Assembly: GCA_002928735.1 (NCBI GenBank)
Contig: PERL01000004.1
Span: 62,001-126,000, forward strand
Source of the DNA: Hyphomicrobium sp.
GTDB taxonomy: Bacteria; Pseudomonadota; Alphaproteobacteria; Rhizobiales; Hyphomicrobiaceae
Length of the DNA stretch: 64,000 bases
Direction of reading: 5' to 3'
The notes beneath the pieces are model-generated. The model did no database searches. It saw only the letters and a list, made by a program, of their open reading frames with translations, and was not told the DNA's origin. Positions 25,063-33,243 of the stretch are shown here, one piece after another. Position 1 is the stretch's first letter. Each line of letters begins with the position of its first letter. The position numbers were made by a program, and so were the translations under genes.

Positions 25063-26562
25063 TCAGATCTTCTGATTGTATTCGCCGACTTCCGGATGCT
25101 TGGCGAGCCGCGCCTCGATGTCCCGGAACATCGCGATCTTGTTGGCCTCCGACACCGGGCTTTCCACCACGATCACAAGCTCTGGCTTGTTCGACGACGC
25201 CCGCACCAGCCCCCACGTTCCATCCGCCAGCGTCACGCGCACGCCGTTGACGGTGACGAGATCGCGCACGCTCTGCCCCGCAATCGTCCCGCCCGACTTC
25301 GCGATGCCTTCGTACTCAGAAACAATCTGATCGACGATGCCGTACTTCTTCTCGTCATCGCAGTGCGGTGACATCGTCGGCGACTGATAGGTCTTCGGCA
25401 GCGCCCGTCTTAGGTCGGCCATCGATTGATCCGGCGCGCGATCGAGCATGTCGCAGACGGCAAGCGCTGCAACAAGTCCGTCATCATACCCGCGCCCCAG
25501 CGGCGGCTGGAAGAAAAAGTGCCCCGACTTCTCAAAGCCCACGAGCGCCTTCTGCTCGAACGTATAGCGCTTCATGTACGAATGCCCGGTCTTCCAATAG
25601 AGCGCCTTGGCGCCATTGGCCTGTAGCACGGGATCGGTCATGAAAAGCCCGGTCGACTTCACGTCGGCAACGAACGTCGCGTTGGGATATTGCGCCGAGA
25701 TATCCCGCGCCAGCATCACACCGACCGTGTCGGCAAAAATCTCATGCCCCTCGTTGTCGACGACGCCGCAGCGATCCCCGTCACCGTCGAAGCCGAGGCC
25801 AACGTCGGCCTTGTGCGCGATCACCGCCTCCGAGATCGCATGCAGCATCTTCATGTCTTCGGGGTTGGGATTGTAGCGCGGGAACGAATGATCGAGCGTG
25901 CAGTCGAGCGGCACCACCTCGCACCCGATCGCTTCCAGAACCTGCGGCGCGAACGCGCCCGCCGTGCCATTGCCGCACGCCGCCACCACCTTCAGACGGC
26001 GCCTGAGCTTGGGCCGCTTCGATAGCGCCGCAATGTAGCGCTCCGCCATATCGGGCACGAAGATATACCGCCCGCCCTCGGCAGTCTTGAACCCGCCGGA
26101 CAGAACGATCTCCTTCAGCCGGCTCATTTCATCCGGCCCGAATGTCAGCGGACGCGCCAGACCCATCTTGATCCCGGTCCAGCCATTGTCGTTGTGCGAC
26201 GCCGTCACCATCGCGACGCCTTCAACGTCGAGATCGAACTGAGCAAAGTAGGCCATCGGCGACAGCGCCAGCCCGATGTCATGAACCTCGCAGCCCCCCG
26301 CCAAAAGCCCCGTGATCAGCGCCTGCTTCACGCTGCCCGAATACCAGCGGTAGTCATGGCCGACGACGATCCGCTTCGGCACGCCGCGCTCGGCAAACAG
26401 CGTCGCCATGCCGAGCCCTACGGCGTTGAGCCCCATCAGGTTGATCTCCTGCGGGAAAAGCCATCGCGCATCGTATTCGCGAAAGCCGGTCGGCTTCACG
26501 AGCGGATAGCGTTCGAAGTCAGCCGTGTTGGGTTTTAGATCGGCGCGCGGACGGGGGAGCAT
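25063..26562 (-). CDS. Phosphomannomutase/phosphoglucomutase
   Basis: A 499-residue alpha-D-phosphohexomutase moving phosphate between C6 and C1 of mannose or glucose for polysaccharide precursors. Domain 1 has the phosphoserine loop TASHNDNGWTGIKMG, domain 2 the metal site GFDGDGDRCGVVD, domain 3 the sugar-binding ALVGFEKSGHFFF loop, and domain 4 the phosphate-binding RASSNKPELVI. The phosphoserine loop departs from the usual TASHNP form. The ATG at 26562 (MLPRPRADLK) is chosen over the open extension to 26634. It is a single gene with no capsule cluster nearby. Confidence 0.93.
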   Translation of the reverse strand: MLPRPRADLKPNTADFERYPLVKPTGFREYDARWLFPQEINLMGLNAVGLGMATLFAERGVPKRIVVGHDYRWYSGSVKQALITGLLAGGCEVHDIGLALSPMAYFAQFDLDVEGVAMVTASHNDNGWTGIKMGLARPLTFGPDEMSRLKEIVLSGGFKTAEGGRYIFVPDMAERYIAALSKRPKLRRRLKVVAACGNGTAGAFAPQVLEAIGCEVVPLDCTLDHSFPRYNPNPEDMKMLHAISEAVIAHKADVGLGFDGDGDRCGVVDNEGHEIFADTVGVMLARDISAQYPNATFVADVKSTGLFMTDPVLQANGAKALYWKTGHSYMKRYTFEQKALVGFEKSGHFFFQPPLGRGYDDGLVAALAVCDMLDRAPDQSMADLRRALPKTYQSPTMSPHCDDEKKYGIVDQIVSEYEGIAKSGGTIAGQSVRDLVTVNGVRVTLADGTWGLVRASSNKPELVIVVESPVSEANKIAMFRDIEARLAKHPEVGEYNQKI

Positions 26563-26669
26563 GAGCAACCTATGGTTCAGCGTGAAGGTCAAAATCGGAA
26601 CGCAAACAAACGCGGCCGCGCTTTGCCCCCACATTGTGGCGGCGCGCGGGCCGATCCCGAGACGGAACG

Positions 26670-27263
26670 TCAGTCTTGTAGGATAAGTTTCCCAGACCGC
26701 ATATCCACCCGGTCCAGTTGGTTGAGGAAGGTCATCCCAAGCAGGGAGACCGAGAGCGCGCCGGGTTCTGAGACCACAGCCCGAACGTCGCGCACAGTGA
26801 TGTCGCCGATGGTCACTTCGTCAAGCACGACCGGTGCGACGCGCGCCGACCCGTTGGCCGTCTGGATCCGGCCGGTGAAATCCCGGTCGCGCACGAAGAT
26901 TCCCGCCGTATCGGCGTCATCCGCCGTCAACGCCACCACCGAGGCCCCGGTGTCAACCAGCACCGCGACCGACCGGCCGTTGATCTCAGCATCGACGTGG
27001 TAGTGGCCGTCGGGACCAACCGCGACCTCGAACGTATAGCCGTCCGTAGCGGCCGGCTGAGGCGCGACAGCCTCCTCGACCGGAGCGCCGTTCTGCTGGA
27101 TCGCCGCCAACACCGCCGGATCAGTGCCAATCAAGCGGTGACCGGCCGCCTTCAACTCATCGAAGTGTGTAATGCACACCACCATGACGCCCGCAAAAAA
27201 CATCCACGATGCCACTTCGCCAAGGAGCGTACGATGACCGGAAGAAAACATGATGGCCGCCAC
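26670..27263 (-). CDS. Membrane-anchored retropepsin-like aspartic protease (TIGR02281 type), copy 1
   Basis: A 197-residue protein with one N-terminal transmembrane segment (VASWMFFAGVMVVCI) and a C-terminal single-lobe aspartic protease domain carrying the catalytic VLVDTGASVVALT, a VAPVVLDEVTIGDITV strand and the closing SLLGMTFLNQL hydrophobic-Gly motif. Such clan AA enzymes act as dimers; the Rickettsia relative APRc is the best-known bacterial example. A paralogue with the same domain lies immediately upstream on the same strand. The substrate is unknown. Confidence 0.88.
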   Translation of the reverse strand: MAAIMFSSGHRTLLGEVASWMFFAGVMVVCITHFDELKAAGHRLIGTDPAVLAAIQQNGAPVEEAVAPQPAATDGYTFEVAVGPDGHYHVDAEINGRSVAVLVDTGASVVALTADDADTAGIFVRDRDFTGRIQTANGSARVAPVVLDEVTIGDITVRDVRAVVSEPGALSVSLLGMTFLNQLDRVDMRSGKLILQD

Positions 27264-27304
27264 TCACTGAACTGAACACGGGCGGCGGACCCGACGGGCT
27301 CTGG

Positions 27305-28012
27305 TTATCCCCGAAGCGTCAGAAAATCGCCGCTGAACTCATAGGAGCGCAAACGCCTTAAAAAACTCATACCGAGCAAACTTTCGTTAAGATTTCCCGG
27401 CTTTGACACCAACGCCTCGATATCGTTGACCACGATGTCCCCGATCGCAATCGACCGCAGCCTGACCGGCGCGGCAAAGGTCGTTCCATTGGCCGTCGCA
27501 ACGGGAACCGAGAACGTCAGCGCCGCCAGATCGATCCCCGCCCGCTCCGCATCCGCCGGCTTCAGAACGACCGTCGAAGCGCCGGTATCGACCAGCATGG
27601 AAACCGGCGCGCCGTTGACTGCCCCGCGCGCCACGAAATGACCGCTCAAATGTTTGCGCAGCCGAACCGCGCGGTCGCCCTGCTCGTCCGATGTCTCCGG
27701 GAGAGGCACACCCGCCGGCAGCAACTCACCGCCAACCCGGCGCGCGACATGCCCCAAGTCGTCGCGATAGGCGTATCCGGTGATCAACGCGAAGAACAGC
27801 CCCAACCAGATACCGGCATGCCGCATCCCTTGCAGCGCCCGTCCGCGGTAGTCCCCAGCGAGTGACGCGAGATAGAGCAACGCGAGAGCCCCAAACACGG
27901 CTGCAACGGCGATCTCACCGCCTTCCAGCGTGCTGAGCGGCCCATCCTGACCCGACAGCAGATAAAACAGGCCCACGAGCGCCGTGAGCAGCACCATCAG
28001 CCAAACGAGCAT
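27305..28012 (-). CDS. Membrane-anchored retropepsin-like aspartic protease (TIGR02281 type), copy 2
   Basis: A 235-residue protein from the ATG at 28012, with three hydrophobic segments (VWLMVLLTALVGLFYLL, then IAVAAVFGALALLYLASL, then GIWLGLFFALITGYAY) and a protease domain with MLVDTGASTVVLKP, IAIGDIVVNDIEA and ESLLGMSFLRRL. It has two more membrane spans than its neighbour, so the two may sit at different depths or orientation. It follows the DUF1289 gene by four bases. The tandem arrangement suggests duplication with divergence; heterodimers are possible. Confidence 0.88.
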   Translation of the reverse strand: MLVWLMVLLTALVGLFYLLSGQDGPLSTLEGGEIAVAAVFGALALLYLASLAGDYRGRALQGMRHAGIWLGLFFALITGYAYRDDLGHVARRVGGELLPAGVPLPETSDEQGDRAVRLRKHLSGHFVARGAVNGAPVSMLVDTGASTVVLKPADAERAGIDLAALTFSVPVATANGTTFAAPVRLRSIAIGDIVVNDIEALVSKPGNLNESLLGMSFLRRLRSYEFSGDFLTLRG

Positions 28013-28016
28013 GTGA

Positions 28017-28202
28017 TCACGCCTTGCTTGGGCCTCGGAGGCGGCTGGGCAATTCTGCCATGATTTGGCGCCGGTGCTCGGATGTGTAGGTTGACCACGC
28101 GGCGATTTCGTCGATCGTCCGGCCACAACCTTCGCATAGCCGCGTCCGCGCGTCGATGACACACGTCTTGACACAGGGAGTTTCGATGCGAGGCAATTCC
28201 AT
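28017..28202 (-). CDS. DUF1289 protein (four-cysteine, probable Fe-S or zinc)
   Basis: A 61-residue protein with the DUF1289 signature: [20 protein letters not shown] followed by RTIDEIAAW. The four cysteines are spaced to bind an iron-sulfur cluster or zinc. The ATG at 28202 (MELPRIETP) is preferred over the 28247 start. It immediately precedes the second aspartic-protease gene and is probably co-transcribed with both proteases. Members are often found beside unrelated genes and their role is not known. Confidence 0.9.
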   Translation of the reverse strand: MELPRIETPCVKTCVIDARTRLCEGCGRTIDEIAAWSTYTSEHRRQIMAELPSRLRGPSKA

Positions 28203-28348
28203 CACGGCATCCAGACGCTGTTTTCTGCTGAGTTGGCAGCAAGCCAACCGCCGGCACGCGCTCAGTCAGACCAGTTAAACACCGTCATCTCCCCGCGCAA
28301 GAGATGGTGAGCCGCAGGCCGGAGACAAAGTCAAAAAGCGCCAGAATA

Positions 28349-29935
28349 TCAGGAGGCCATCGCCCGCAGCCGGCCCGCACGGGCCGAACGCGCAGGCTGC
28401 ACGCCGCGGTGACGCTCCTGCCCCAACGGCTGCAGCGGCGGCAGCGCGGCCAGAACCCGCTGCTTGGGCAGCGTAATGATGGCTTCCGTTCCCTTGCGCA
28501 ACTCGGACAGCAATTCGAAGGCCCCGCCGTGCAACTCAATCAGGTTCTGCACGATCGGCAGCCCGAGGCCCGTTCCGCCCTCCGCCGTCTCATGCGCGAG
28601 CGATCCTTGACCAAAAACCTGCAGCACCTTCGGGATCTCGTCGGCGGGAATGCCGGGACCGGTATCCAGAACCGAGAGATATTGCCCGCCGTCAACCGTT
28701 GCGCCGACCGTGATCGTAATCCGTCCGCCCTTCGGCGTGAACTTCAGCGCGTTCGACATCAGGTTGAGGCAGATCTGCCTGAGTGCCCGCTGATCACCCC
28801 ACACCTGCGCCAGCGACGCATCGTAATCCTCGATGAGTTCGATGCCCTTCGACTGCGCCCGCAGCTTCAGCAGGCGCACGCAATCTTCCGCGATGTCGCT
28901 GAACCGAAGCGGTTCTTCATGCAGCTCATAACGGCCGGCCTCGATCCGCGACAAGTCGAGGATCTCATTGATGAGGTGCAACAGATGCTTGCCGCTGTCG
29001 TGAATGTTGCCGGCATATTCTTTGTATAACGGGCTGCCGATCGGCCCCATCACCTCGGTCTTCATGACTTCTGAGAAGCCCATGATCGCATTGAGCGGCG
29101 TGCGCAATTCATGGCTCATGGTGGCTAGAAAACGTGACTTGGCCTTATTGGCGGTTTCGGCCCGGCGCCGTGCTTCATCGGATAGAAGCCGCGCCTCCTC
29201 CAATTCCGCGATGAGCGCATCCTTCTGCGCCCGGAACTCGAGCATCGCGACAGCCGTCGAATGCAGCCCCTTCGCCAGGAAGATGAAATAGACGTTCACT
29301 CCGGCCGACATCGACGCCAGCGCGAAGTAGAACGGATCGTCCCCCATCACCAGCCGCGAGACGACGACAATCGTCATCGGCAGCGTGCCGGCATAAAGAA
29401 TGCCCATAACGGTCGAGCCGAAGCTCATGCGGACCGCAAGCACAACGATCAGCGTCGCGAACAGGAATACATGCGAGGCAAATACTGTCCCCTGCGAGGC
29501 TTCCCCCAACTGCCCCAGGCCGACGAGTGCAAAGCACGCCCAGGTCATGCCGTTCAGCAATTCGGACAGAATGAGCCGGCGGCGCCACACCTCAAGATTG
29601 ATTTGATCGCGCGGCTGCGCCAGAAACCGGCGGCACGTCTCGATCAGAACGACCTTGGCCGTAATGACGAGCCCCAGCCAAACCATCGCTTCCAGAGCCG
29701 GCGCCCAGAACATGGCCGCCAACGCAAAGATCACCGACAGCGCCGGCATGGTGAAGGCAGCCCCCACCTCGTTGCGCGCAAACATGGACAGCAGTTCGTA
29801 TTCGAACTCCGGCCGCAAGCTGGAGGCGCCGCTCAGCCGTTCGCGTGCAGCCCGGATATCCTCAGCACGCCGCTGACGCGTTTCCCGCCGCAGTTTTTGC
29901 TTCTGGAGTTGGTCGACTGTTGCGCTCTTGGTCAT
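28349..29935 (-). CDS. Membrane sensor histidine kinase, PleC/PdhS-like
   Basis: A 528-residue kinase: a coiled cytoplasmic start, about five transmembrane segments (residues roughly 60-245), a helical linker (AELEEARLLSDEARRRAETA), then HisKA with SHELRTPLNAIMGFSEVM and a HATPase domain with NLMSNALKFT, DTGPGIP and GGTGLGLPIVQNLI. The HisKA region and the DSGKHLLHLINEILDLS segment resemble kinases of the PleC/DivJ/PdhS group that feed the CtrA pathway. No response regulator is adjacent. The ATG at 29935 is taken as the start; the open frame to 30115 overlaps the SNase gene. Confidence 0.88.
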   Translation of the reverse strand: MTKSATVDQLQKQKLRRETRQRRAEDIRAARERLSGASSLRPEFEYELLSMFARNEVGAAFTMPALSVIFALAAMFWAPALEAMVWLGLVITAKVVLIETCRRFLAQPRDQINLEVWRRRLILSELLNGMTWACFALVGLGQLGEASQGTVFASHVFLFATLIVVLAVRMSFGSTVMGILYAGTLPMTIVVVSRLVMGDDPFYFALASMSAGVNVYFIFLAKGLHSTAVAMLEFRAQKDALIAELEEARLLSDEARRRAETANKAKSRFLATMSHELRTPLNAIMGFSEVMKTEVMGPIGSPLYKEYAGNIHDSGKHLLHLINEILDLSRIEAGRYELHEEPLRFSDIAEDCVRLLKLRAQSKGIELIEDYDASLAQVWGDQRALRQICLNLMSNALKFTPKGGRITITVGATVDGGQYLSVLDTGPGIPADEIPKVLQVFGQGSLAHETAEGGTGLGLPIVQNLIELHGGAFELLSELRKGTEAIITLPKQRVLAALPPLQPLGQERHRGVQPARSARAGRLRAMAS

Positions 29936-30096
29936 TCCGCCGCCACCCAGACACTCGTGGCGCGGCGCACAGTTCGACTTCGCAGGGATGGCGAAGCGGA
30001 AACCGGCGGCGACGCATTGGTGCCATCCATCGTTAATTTCGCACCCATTCGCTAAGGTAGTGTTTACTGAGGCTGGCAAAACCGGAGCAGCGTTCG

Positions 30097-30678
30097 ATGG
30101 GATTTGGTCCGTCATGGCCCCAAAATACGGGCCGGGGGAGGGGACGGCGCGGTCGCAGCCAGGGGTTTTCTCTCGGCCCCAATCGCAACGCCGCGCGCAC
30201 CGTGGCCTTGATCCTATTGGGCATAGCGGCTGCCGCGATCTCCCGCTGCGCCCCGGCGATCGTGGAAGGGTCGATCGACGGCCGCCCGCGCCTTGTTGAC
30301 GGGGACAGCTTCTTCATGGGTCAGACGGAGGTGCGAATGCAAGGTATCGACGCACCGGAGGGACGCCAAACCTGCACGCGTGAGGGCCGCGACTGGAGGT
30401 GCGGCGAGGAGGCCAAGCGCACCCTCCAGCGCCTGACCGGTGGCCAACCCATCCGCTGCGACATCCACTCAACCGACCAGCATGGCCGCAAACTGGCGAC
30501 CTGCTTCTCCGCGTCCGGCGCCAACTTGAACGCCGCGATGGTGGCTGAAGGGTATGCCGTAGCCTTCGGAGCCTATGAGAGTGAGGAGCGGCAAGCTAAA
30601 TCCGCCCGGAGAGGAATCTGGGGGGCCGAATTCGAGCGTCCCCAAGATTGGCGCCGTCGCAACAACGGCGGGTCCTGA
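30097..30678 (+). CDS. Exported/anchored staphylococcal-nuclease-like (SNase) protein
   Basis: A 193-residue protein with an N-terminal hydrophobic segment (VALILLGIAAAAISRCAP) that acts as signal or anchor, followed by an SNase OB fold: RLVDGDSFFMGQTEVRMQGI, APEGRQTC, a LNAAMVAEGYAVAF segment and a GIWGAEF end. Catalytic features are partly visible (Arg in VRMQGIDAPE, DGDS). Members cut DNA and RNA in the periplasm. It opens a plus-strand run with an MBL hydrolase and a UDG-family gene. Confidence 0.85.
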   Translation: MGFGPSWPQNTGRGRGRRGRSQGFSLGPNRNAARTVALILLGIAAAAISRCAPAIVEGSIDGRPRLVDGDSFFMGQTEVRMQGIDAPEGRQTCTREGRDWRCGEEAKRTLQRLTGGQPIRCDIHSTDQHGRKLATCFSASGANLNAAMVAEGYAVAFGAYESEERQAKSARRGIWGAEFERPQDWRRRNNGGS

Positions 30679-30810
30679 TACCGGATCAGCGTCCCGACGC
30701 GGCACTTGATCCGCCATGGTTGCCCGCCGAAGCAGGCACTGTTACCTGCGGAACAGTGGGGACCATCCTGGCTGGATAGACTCCATCGTTCAAAAGGCAA
30801 TTGGGGCGAT

Positions 30811-31554
30811 ATGCAACTTACCGTGATAGGCAGCAGTGATGCGTTTGGCAGCGGTGGACGCCTCCAAACCTGCTTTCACGTGGCCCATTCAGGAGGCGCA
30901 TTTCTGATCGATTGCGGCGCCACGTCGCTCATCGGCCTTGCCCGCGAAAACATCGACCCGAATTCCATCAGCACCATCTTCATTACCCACCTGCACGGCG
31001 ACCATTTCTCAGGCCTCGTTTGGTGGCTGATCCACGCGAACCACGTCGGCCGCCGCACCGCGCCCCTCGTCGTCACCGGCCCCGCGGGCATCGAACAGCG
31101 TTTCACCGCCGCCGCCGAAGCCCTCTTTCCCGGCGCGACCTCGACCGCGCGGCCCTTCGCGCTCACGTTCCGGACCTATGTCGATCGCCAACCCCTCACC
31201 GAAGGCGGCGTCACCGTCACGCCCTTCGAGGTTAGCCACCCCTCCGGCGCGCCCCCTTATGCCCTGCGCTTTTCCGTCGACGGCCGCACGCTCGCCTTCT
31301 CTGGCGATACCGAATGGGTCGAGAACCTCATCGATGCCGCCAATGGCGCCGATCTCTACATCACCGAGTGCTACGCATATGATTCAACCGCGCGCTATCA
31401 CATGAACTGGCGCACGATCGAAGCCCAGGTGCCGCGCCTGAGCGCGCGCAAGATCCTGCTCACGCACATGGGCCCGGAAATGCTGGCCAATCAGCACAAC
31501 GTCACTCATCCCGCCGTCGCCATCGCCAGCGACGGCTTGAAGATCGCGATGTGA
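30811..31554 (+). CDS. MBL-fold metallo-hydrolase, RNase Z/phosphodiesterase type
   Basis: A 247-residue beta-lactamase-fold enzyme. The metal motif is IFITHLHGDHFSGL (HxHxDH), with further ligands in FEVSHPSG, AFSGDTEW and the closing ILLTHMGPEML. The fold begins directly at MQLTVIGSSDAFGSGG, so I use the ATG at 30811 rather than 30706. This subgroup includes cyclic-nucleotide phosphodiesterases and RNase Z relatives. Its stop overlaps the start of the UDG-family gene (GTGA), pointing to joint translation. Confidence 0.9.
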   Translation: MQLTVIGSSDAFGSGGRLQTCFHVAHSGGAFLIDCGATSLIGLARENIDPNSISTIFITHLHGDHFSGLVWWLIHANHVGRRTAPLVVTGPAGIEQRFTAAAEALFPGATSTARPFALTFRTYVDRQPLTEGGVTVTPFEVSHPSGAPPYALRFSVDGRTLAFSGDTEWVENLIDAANGADLYITECYAYDSTARYHMNWRTIEAQVPRLSARKILLTHMGPEMLANQHNVTHPAVAIASDGLKIAM

Positions 31555-32198
31555 CCGCGCGCTCCGCATCACCCCGCTCCGTCAATGCGCCATCCCTGGA
31601 CCGCCTCTTGGCCGATATCCGCGCCTGCCGCGTTTGCAAAGATCATCCGCAAGGCCCGCCGCTCCCCCACGAGCCGCGTCCCGTCGTGCGCGCGTCGGCC
31701 ACCGCCCGCATTCTCATCGCCGGCCAAGCACCGGGCACCAAGGTCCACGCCTCCGGCCGCCCCTTCGACGACCGCTCCGGTGACCGGCTGCGCGCCTGGA
31801 TGAACGTGACGCCCGATGTTTTCTACGACGAATCCCGTATCGCCATCGCGCCCATGGGCTTCTGCTTTCCCGGTCAAGATGCGAAGGGCGCCGACATGCC
31901 ACCGCGCAAAGAATGCGCACCTCTCTGGCGGCAGCGCCTCATGACAGAACTGGTGTCCGTTGACCTCGTGCTGCTCGTCGGCGCCTACGCGCAGCGCTGG
32001 GCACTCGAGGATGCCCGCGGCCGCTCGCTCACCGACACTGTCCGCGCCGGCCCGCGCCCACTCCCCGGACCGGCAAGCGCCCTCGCGATCCCGCTGCCTC
32101 ACCCGTCCTGGCGCAACACCGGCTGGCTCAAGGCCAACCCCTGGTTTGAAGCCCAGATCGTCCCCCGCCTTCGCGCCGCCATCGCAGAACGCCTCTAA
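31551..32198 (+). CDS. Uracil-DNA glycosylase superfamily protein with probable 4Fe-4S cluster
   Basis: A 215-residue protein starting at a GTG overlapping the MBL-hydrolase stop. Motif A is ILIAGQAPGTKVHASGRPF and motif B PLPHPSWRNTGW. Four cysteines are spaced as in Fe-S (family 4) enzymes: CRVC at residues 26-29, then GFCFPG and KECAPLW further on. The usual GEAPG of family 4 reads GQAPG, so activity may differ. The function is base excision or a related DNA-binding task; this is inferred from family. Confidence 0.85.
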   Translation: MTARSASPRSVNAPSLDRLLADIRACRVCKDHPQGPPLPHEPRPVVRASATARILIAGQAPGTKVHASGRPFDDRSGDRLRAWMNVTPDVFYDESRIAIAPMGFCFPGQDAKGADMPPRKECAPLWRQRLMTELVSVDLVLLVGAYAQRWALEDARGRSLTDTVRAGPRPLPGPASALAIPLPHPSWRNTGWLKANPWFEAQIVPRLRAAIAERL

Positions 32199-32300
32199 CG
32201 CGGCATTCAGTTCCCCAGATCGCCATCGCGCGACAATAACTTTTCACACTCCGAGACCTCAGGCATACTACCCGGAATGAATTTCTCATCCGGAGGCCGC

Positions 32301-32789
32301 ATGCTCGACGAAATGGACGTCAAAATCCTCTCGATCCTGCAGGAAGACTGCACCCGTCCCGTCGCCGACATTGGCAAGGAGGTTGGCCTCTCCACCACAC
32401 CCTGTTGGCGCCGCATCCAGAAACTTGAAGAAACCGGCGTCATCCGCAAACGCGTCGCCGTTCTGGAGCCGGAAAAGATCAACGCCGGCGTCACGGTCTT
32501 CGTGTCCATCAAGACCGACAAGCACTCGACCGCCTGGTTGGAAAAATTCCATAAGGCCGTCGACGATTTCCCCGAGGTGATCGAGTTCTATCGCATGTCC
32601 GGCGAGGTGGATTACCTGTTGCGCGTCGTTGTTCCCGACATCCGCGCCTACGACGAGTTCTATAAAAAAATGATCTCGCGCATCGAGATCGCGAAGGTCT
32701 CGTCCGCCTTCGCAATGGAGCAGATGAAATACACCACCGCGCTCCCGCTGCAGTTCGCCCGCACCCCGCGAGCCGGTTCCGACACCTGA
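32301..32789 (+). CDS. Lrp/AsnC-family transcription regulator
   Basis: A 162-residue regulator. The N-terminal helix-turn-helix reads LDEMDVKILSILQEDC and GLSTTPCWRRIQKLEETGVI; the C-terminal RAM domain binds amino acids and forms the oligomer. The start at 32301 is supported by GGAGG five bases upstream, rather than the ATG at 32277. Nothing in the sequence shows which amino acid it senses. It ends just before a strong hairpin terminator. Confidence 0.94.
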   Translation: MLDEMDVKILSILQEDCTRPVADIGKEVGLSTTPCWRRIQKLEETGVIRKRVAVLEPEKINAGVTVFVSIKTDKHSTAWLEKFHKAVDDFPEVIEFYRMSGEVDYLLRVVVPDIRAYDEFYKKMISRIEIAKVSSAFAMEQMKYTTALPLQFARTPRAGSDT

Positions 32790-32814
32790 CGGCACCTCGC
32801 GACGCGACAACGAA

Positions 32815-32848
32815 AAAGGGCGCGCCAGCCCCAGCCGGCGCGCCCTTT
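32815..32848. terminator. Strong rho-independent hairpin between convergent genes
   Basis: A perfect 12-bp stem, AAAGGGCGCGCC (32815-32826) with GGCGCGCCCTTT (32837-32848), closes a ten-base loop. A-rich and T-rich flanks on the two sides allow it to end the Lrp gene (plus) and the small minus-strand gene. Confidence 0.85.
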
Positions 32849-32867
32849 GATTGATGAGGTGCAAAGA

Positions 32868-33074
32868 CTACGCGACAGCGATCCAGCGCCCAGCAACGTA
32901 GCCGTAAGCGACCGCGTCGCTGTTGTCATTTTTGACGGAGCGTTCAAGCTCCCGCTCGTCGAGAATGACGACAAATGGCTTCTTCGCGGCCCCGTTCGCG
33001 GCGGCCGTGACCGTCTCGAAACCACTGAGCAGGATGATGTCCCGATTGTCGATCGATACCGTCGGCAATGCCAT
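32868..33074 (-). CDS. Small cytoplasmic protein, function unknown (68 aa)
   Basis: GGAGG a few bases before the ATG at 33074 gives a strong translation signal. The product opens MALPTVSIDNRDIILLSGF and holds a beta-rich segment (KPFVVILDERELERSV) ending AYGYVAGRWIAVA, with no signal or membrane segment. I do not recognise it. Two 7-bp direct repeats lie 66-83 bases upstream (33140-33157). It converges on the Lrp gene across a shared terminator. Confidence 0.7.
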   Translation of the reverse strand: MALPTVSIDNRDIILLSGFETVTAAANGAAKKPFVVILDERELERSVKNDNSDAVAYGYVAGRWIAVA

Positions 33075-33139
33075 GGTGGTCCTCCTGTTGGGCTCTGCGG
33101 ATCCCCACCCGCAAAACCAAGGCTGCATGACCTCCCCGT

Positions 33140-33157
33140 GTCCCTAGTAAGTCCCTA
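33140..33157. promoter_or_regulatory. Tandem 7-bp direct repeats upstream of the 68-aa gene
   Basis: GTCCCTA occurs at 33140-33146 and again at 33151-33157, a period of 11 bases (one helical turn), as expected for an operator bound on one face. The second copy runs into AAGT-CCCT-ACTT, a short inverted repeat. The region 33075-33243 carries no gene. Confidence 0.35.
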
Positions 33158-33243
33158 CTTTGGTCGGATGTCGAGAGTGTGACGACCAATATTTATTACT
33201 GAACATTGCACAACGCGCGTGCATTGCATTGCTGCGCTGCACT

